Origin: Parachlamydiaceae bacterium
GTDB lineage: Bacteria > Chlamydiota > Chlamydiia > Chlamydiales > Parachlamydiaceae
Direction of reading: 5' to 3'
Length of the DNA: 15,937 nt
Assembly: GCA_030679615.1 (NCBI GenBank)
Contig: JAUXSJ010000357.1
Span: 1-15,937 of the forward strand
A program made the translations under genes and the position numbers. This document shows, one piece after another, positions 12,705 to 15,937 of the stretch. How positions within the stretch are numbered: position 1 is the first letter of the stretch; every line of letters starts with the position of its first letter. The notes beneath the pieces were generated by a model. That model saw only the letters and a list, made by a program, of their open reading frames with translations, searched no databases and was not told the origin of the DNA.

Positions 12705-13769
12705 TTATCGCAAATTTTTCCACCAACCATAAAAATCGTGAAATAATTCATCCCCTTTTAAATTCTTCATACACGCCCCCGTGGAACATGTACGTAAAAT
12801 TGCACACCGTTTTTCAAACTTTTTTTTATAAGGACAAGTTCCTTGATAGGCTCTTTGAACATTCCCTAATGGCTTATATTTATTAGCTAGAGATGAGCCA
12901 AAAACGCTATATGTCGGCGTCGGCGTTGTTCCCGCTAAATGAAGGGGCAAAGAATCCATAGTCAAAATGAGATCCATTTCAAACATCATATTTTGCAAAA
13001 AAGGAATGGATTGTTTTTCTAAAATTGTTGAATGAGATAAAAACTTATTTGCTAAACCAACGACGATCATTTTTTCTTGTTGATTTCCCCATGAAAAAAA
13101 ATAGTGCACATTTTCTTTCTCAGATAATAATTTTAAAAACTGCTCCCAGGATTCTTCATTTAATTGTTTATTTTTCCACATGGAACCTGGACAAATCATT
13201 ACTTTTTTAACATTAGTTTTTTCTACAATCCCTAAATTTATTTTTAATTTTTTACTTTCATGATCATTGAGTTTCAACTTATTTTTACGTTCAAAAATCG
13301 AATTAAAGATGTTTAAACTACTTTGAGCTAGATATAAATAGTCTTCACGAATGTTTTTTCCTTTTGGAGGATTATATTTTTCATTCGTGAAAAGAAGATT
13401 TGGCCATTCAGGAATAGTTTTACGAGCAAATCCCACTTTTCTTAAACCTTTTACACAAGCAGTCACTAATCCAGACTTAATATTACCTTGTAAATCTAAT
13501 ACTAAATCGTATGTTTTTTTACGCAGACTCTGCCTAAAAGTATTGATTTCTTTCCATGTATCTTTTTGCAGCCACATTGATCGCCATTTTTTAGAATCTA
13601 TTACTTGCACTTCGTTTATCTTAGGATGTGCTGTCACTAGATCTAAAAATGATTTTTCAACAACCCAATCAATTTCACAATTTGGAATAGTTTGAGTTAA
13701 ATAATCTACAACAGGAAAGGTCTGTATGATATCCCCTAAGGAAGATGTTTTAATAATTAATATTTTCAT
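12705..13769 (-). CDS. waaC: Glycosyltransferase family 9, probable lipopolysaccharide heptosyltransferase I
   Basis: This 354-residue protein fits ADP-heptose:LPS heptosyltransferases, GT-B enzymes that add heptose to the Kdo of the LPS core at the inner membrane. The N-terminus MKILIIKTSSLGDIIQTFP carries the family loop with Asp13, the proposed catalytic residue of WaaC. CEIDWVVEKSF, YDLVLDLQGNIKSG (about 87-100), MICPGSMWKNK (about 191-201) and MDSLPLHLAGT (about 271-281) follow, matching WaaC better than WaaF. The C-terminal 40 residues hold four cysteines (CPYKKKFEKRC...CSTGACM). Its start lies 2 bases after the pseudouridine synthase stop, without a clear ribosome site, so it is probably translated by coupling. 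Chlamydiaceae LPS has no heptose, so the presence of this gene is typical of environmental relatives only. The acceptor is inferred; other GT9 roles are possible. Confidence 0.85.
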   Translation of the reverse strand: MKILIIKTSSLGDIIQTFPVVDYLTQTIPNCEIDWVVEKSFLDLVTAHPKINEVQVIDSKKWRSMWLQKDTWKEINTFRQSLRKKTYDLVLDLQGNIKSGLVTACVKGLRKVGFARKTIPEWPNLLFTNEKYNPPKGKNIREDYLYLAQSSLNIFNSIFERKNKLKLNDHESKKLKINLGIVEKTNVKKVMICPGSMWKNKQLNEESWEQFLKLLSEKENVHYFFSWGNQQEKMIVVGLANKFLSHSTILEKQSIPFLQNMMFEMDLILTMDSLPLHLAGTTPTPTYSVFGSSLANKYKPLGNVQRAYQGTCPYKKKFEKRCAILRTCSTGACMKNLKGDELFHDFYGWWKNLR

Positions 13770-13771
13770 GC

Positions 13772-14659
13772 TTATATTTTAAAATATTTATTTAAGAAGG
13801 TTTTAAAGGCATTGGGAATAGGCGCTATGATTTTAATCGACTTTTGAGTAATGGGATGATTAAACTCTAAGGATTCTGCATGTAAATAATAATGCGTCAC
13901 ATGATCGACAAAATTAAAATTTTTTCCATATTGAAAATCCCCAATTAAAGGATGCTTCATTTCAGCCATATGTACACGAATTTGATGGGTTCGACCGGTT
14001 TTTGGATAGCATGCCATTAGCGTTACTTGATCACCTTGATCAATTTTTTCCCAATGTGTACACGCATATAACCCTTTTTCTTTATCCACTTCCCCCCAAA
14101 TCGATTGTCCAGTATATTCTTTTTTTTTACCCAAATAATTTTCTACAATACCAGTACTTTTCTTTACCCTTCCATCCACAATAGTTAGATATCTTTTATG
14201 AATATGGTATTGCTTAAATTTTTCTACAAAAAGACTTTTAATCTTTTCACTTTTAGCAAATATCAAAGCCCCTGTTGTTTCTTTATCTAACCGATGAACA
14301 AGCTGTAAGCATGGTGAATATTTTTTTAAAAATTGTATTCCCTCATCGTCACAAGTCATTCCCATAGGCTTGTTATAGATCAAAATAAATTCATCTTCAA
14401 ATAAAACTCTTTCTTGCTCGAATTGGCAAGGGTTTAGTGAATTTTCACTCAAATGCAAAATAACTGAATCACCTTCCCACAGAATCGTGGAAGCGAACCG
14501 TTCAATTTTCCCATTTATTTTACACGTATTTTGATCAACTAATTTTTTTAGAAATTTCGCTGAATACTGATTGTGAAGTTTCAAAATTAGAAAATGAATC
14601 AATTTTTGACCTGATTCTTGAGTATTTACAACCCATTTACAAATTTGCAATTTATTCAT
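13772..14659 (-). CDS. RluA-family RNA pseudouridine synthase
   Basis: This 295-residue protein isomerises uridine to pseudouridine in structured RNA, in the cytoplasm. An N-terminal S4-like RNA-binding domain (about 16-75, with FLKKLVDQNTCKING) precedes the catalytic domain. The RluA signature is HRLDKETTGALIFAKS (122-137), with catalytic Asp125. KTGRTHQIRVHMAEMKHPLIGD (split around 220-241) is the second family motif. Domain order fits RluC/RluD (23S rRNA) more than RluA, which lacks S4; the exact target cannot be told from sequence alone. AAGGA lies only 2-3 bases before the ATG, a short spacing. It forms a two-gene unit with waaC and follows the long hairpin behind pheS. Confidence 0.93.
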   Translation of the reverse strand: MNKLQICKWVVNTQESGQKLIHFLILKLHNQYSAKFLKKLVDQNTCKINGKIERFASTILWEGDSVILHLSENSLNPCQFEQERVLFEDEFILIYNKPMGMTCDDEGIQFLKKYSPCLQLVHRLDKETTGALIFAKSEKIKSLFVEKFKQYHIHKRYLTIVDGRVKKSTGIVENYLGKKKEYTGQSIWGEVDKEKGLYACTHWEKIDQGDQVTLMACYPKTGRTHQIRVHMAEMKHPLIGDFQYGKNFNFVDHVTHYYLHAESLEFNHPITQKSIKIIAPIPNAFKTFLNKYFKI

Positions 14660-14679
14660 TTTCCTTTTAGACCTATTTC

Positions 14680-14768
14680 AAAACTGCTAATGGTTCATTT
14701 TCGAGTTCTTTTAGATCATGTTGGAACATGATCGAAAAGAACTCGAATCTGAGCCGTTATCAATTTTA
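14680..14768. repeat. Long hairpin downstream of pheS (perfect core apart from one mismatch)
   Basis: Core arms 14700-14722 and 14725-14747 are reverse complements at 22 of 23 positions (TTCGAGTTCTTTT...GATCATGTT) with a 2-base centre. The pairing continues outward, imperfectly, over about 20 more bases on each side (CTGCTAATGGTTCA against its TTGATAACGGCTCA counterpart), and most changes there are transitions that leave G-U pairs on one strand. There is no T-run on the minus strand after the stem. It may end or stabilise the pheS mRNA, or be a MITE-like insertion. Confidence 0.75.
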
Positions 14769-14783
14769 AAAGTGATTTGTCAA

Positions 14784-15812
14784 TTAAATTAATGTAAACT
14801 GATTCAAAAAGCGCATATCATTTTCAGTAAATTGACGTATGTCCTGAATTCCACGTAATAAAATCACTAGACGTTCTAAACCCATTCCCCAAGCAAAACC
14901 TGAATATTGTTCTGGATCTATACCTCCATTACGTAAAACCTCTGGATGAATCATCCCTGCTCCAGCTATCTCTAACCAACCAGTATGCTTACATAAAGCA
15001 CACCCTTTACCCTCACAAGCCAAACAACCCACATCTACTTCCAAACCTGGTTCGACAAATGGAAAATAGCTGGGTCGATAACGTGTTTCAATTTTCTTTT
15101 TAAATAATTGATGAAGAAAAGCATCTAAGGTGGCTAGTAAATCTGCAAAAGTTACCTGGGTATCAATATAAACAGCTTCGATTTGATGAAAAAACACATG
15201 AGATCGTGCTGTGATGGTTTCATTTCGATAAACCTTACCAGGAGCAATAATGCGAATAGGCGGTTTATTTACTTCCATCACACGCGCTTGAATATTTGAA
15301 GTATGCGTTCTTAGTAACACATTTGGCGCAAGATAAAAGGTATCCTGCATATCTCTAGCTGGATGATCTGGTGGAAAATTTAAGACTTCAAAGTTATAGT
15401 AATCAGAATCAATATCTGGCCCATACTGAACCGAAAATCCCATCCCTAGTAATATATCAATTATTTCATCCATAGTTTGAGTAAGAGGATGCTTTCGACC
15501 TACATGAGAACGTCTTCCTGGAAGAGTAATATCTAATTGTTCTTTTGAAAGTTGTTCTGCTTCTTCTTTCTCAATTAATTTGCTCTCTAATTTCTGACAT
15601 TCTTGCGAAATAAATTCTTTAATTTGATTAATTTGTTTTCCAACTTCAGGACGTTGATCAACGGGAACTTCTTTAAGTTTTTGCATTAACTGTTGAATAG
15701 GTCCTTTTCTACCAAGAAATTTAACTTTTAAATTTTCCAATTCGTTTGTAGATTGAATTTCAGTAATCTCTTGCTGAAATTGATAACGTAATTCATCGAT
15801 TGAATTTTGCAT
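14784..15812 (-). CDS. pheS: Phenylalanine--tRNA ligase alpha subunit
   Basis: This 342-residue protein is the catalytic alpha subunit of the (alpha-beta)2 class II enzyme that charges tRNA-Phe. An N-terminal coiled coil (about 1-90) is followed by the catalytic core: YGPDIDSDYYNFEVLNFPP (about 130-148), HPARDMQDTFYL, RTHTSNIQARVM, GKVYRNETI and FHQIEAVYID (motif 2 area, about 192-217), and motif 3 GFAWGMGLERLVILLRG (about 305-321). Four cysteines (CLACEGKGCALC, about 263-274) form a CxxC-x4-CxxC knuckle, common in many bacterial PheS. GGAG lies 9 bases before the ATG. pheT is not adjacent downstream, as in Chlamydia, where pheS and pheT are separated. In Chlamydia rplT precedes pheS; here the 125 bases upstream hold no gene. 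Confidence 0.97.
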   Translation of the reverse strand: MQNSIDELRYQFQQEITEIQSTNELENLKVKFLGRKGPIQQLMQKLKEVPVDQRPEVGKQINQIKEFISQECQKLESKLIEKEEAEQLSKEQLDITLPGRRSHVGRKHPLTQTMDEIIDILLGMGFSVQYGPDIDSDYYNFEVLNFPPDHPARDMQDTFYLAPNVLLRTHTSNIQARVMEVNKPPIRIIAPGKVYRNETITARSHVFFHQIEAVYIDTQVTFADLLATLDAFLHQLFKKKIETRYRPSYFPFVEPGLEVDVGCLACEGKGCALCKHTGWLEIAGAGMIHPEVLRNGGIDPEQYSGFAWGMGLERLVILLRGIQDIRQFTENDMRFLNQFTLI

Positions 15813-15864
15813 AGCTATGAGCTCCTAAGATGAACAGTAAACATTTCGTCACTCATTCTTTTTT

Positions 15865-15898
15865 AACGCAGAGACGGGGAGACGCAGGAGGCGGAGAG
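15865..15898. repeat. Short tandem G-rich repeat of the CGCAGAG type upstream of pheS
   Basis: Four degenerate 8-9 base units (ACGCAGAG, ACGGGGAG, ACGCAGGAG, GCGGAGAG) form a G-rich, C-poor island in A/T-rich DNA. The same kind of word is known to me as a repeat seen in unrelated bacterial genomes. No function is visible. Confidence 0.7.
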
Positions 15899-15937
15899 AA
15901 GAACATTTTAAATCTAAAAGTTATACATAAATTCTCT

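Overview
The window is AT-rich and most resembles the chromosome of an environmental chlamydia (Parachlamydiaceae, Protochlamydia-like). Three things point this way. The ribosomal proteins look chlamydial, for example the L22 C-terminus RSKPKNRGG...IMKRTSH. The S10-type cluster begins with rplC, with no rpsJ in front of it. There are two signal-peptide-bearing, cysteine-rich putative outer-membrane barrel proteins. The genus is an inference from remembered family features; no search was run.

Layout: (1) 1-4185, minus strand: eight tightly packed ribosomal protein genes, rplC-rplD-rplW-rplB-rpsS-rplV-rpsC-rplP, with rplP cut by the window start. (2) 4186-4817: a noncoding stretch with an inverted repeat carrying tandem TATCGTTC octamers, followed by a plus-strand putative outer-membrane protein (4818-5564). 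(3) 5659-9081, minus strand: a four-gene operon that is the most interesting locus here. It encodes a secreted repeat protein with seven Cys-Gly motifs, a second secreted protein with the same N-terminal region, a DUF692 enzyme (MbnB/HvfB/BufB type) and a DUF2063 partner (MbnC/HvfC/BufC type). This is the architecture of copper-related, cysteine-modifying RiPP systems (methanobactin, Hvf, bufferin), here with unusual precursors. Two hairpins separate the precursor genes from the enzyme genes. (4) 9082-11627: noncoding repeats flank a second, very Cys-rich outer-membrane-type protein (9873-10904). One repeat holds a nearly palindromic 341-bp MITE-like element inside an older inverted repeat, with an apparent 9-bp target duplication. 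A diverged copy of the same repeat family lies on the other side of the gene. (5) 11628-12689: two divergently transcribed orphan genes, one with Tyr-Pro-Asn repeats and one a small two-helix membrane protein. (6) 12705-15812, minus strand: a heptosyltransferase (WaaC-like), an RluA-family pseudouridine synthase, a long hairpin, and pheS.

How the genes fit together: the flanks are housekeeping genes (ribosome, tRNA charging, RNA modification, LPS core). The centre is accessory and envelope-directed. In the RiPP-like operon the two peptides would be made in excess, the DUF692/DUF2063 pair would modify their cysteines in the cytoplasm, and the products would be exported through their Sec-type signals, plausibly to bind copper. 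That role is inferred from family architecture. No RNA genes, CRISPR arrays or complete insertion sequences were seen.
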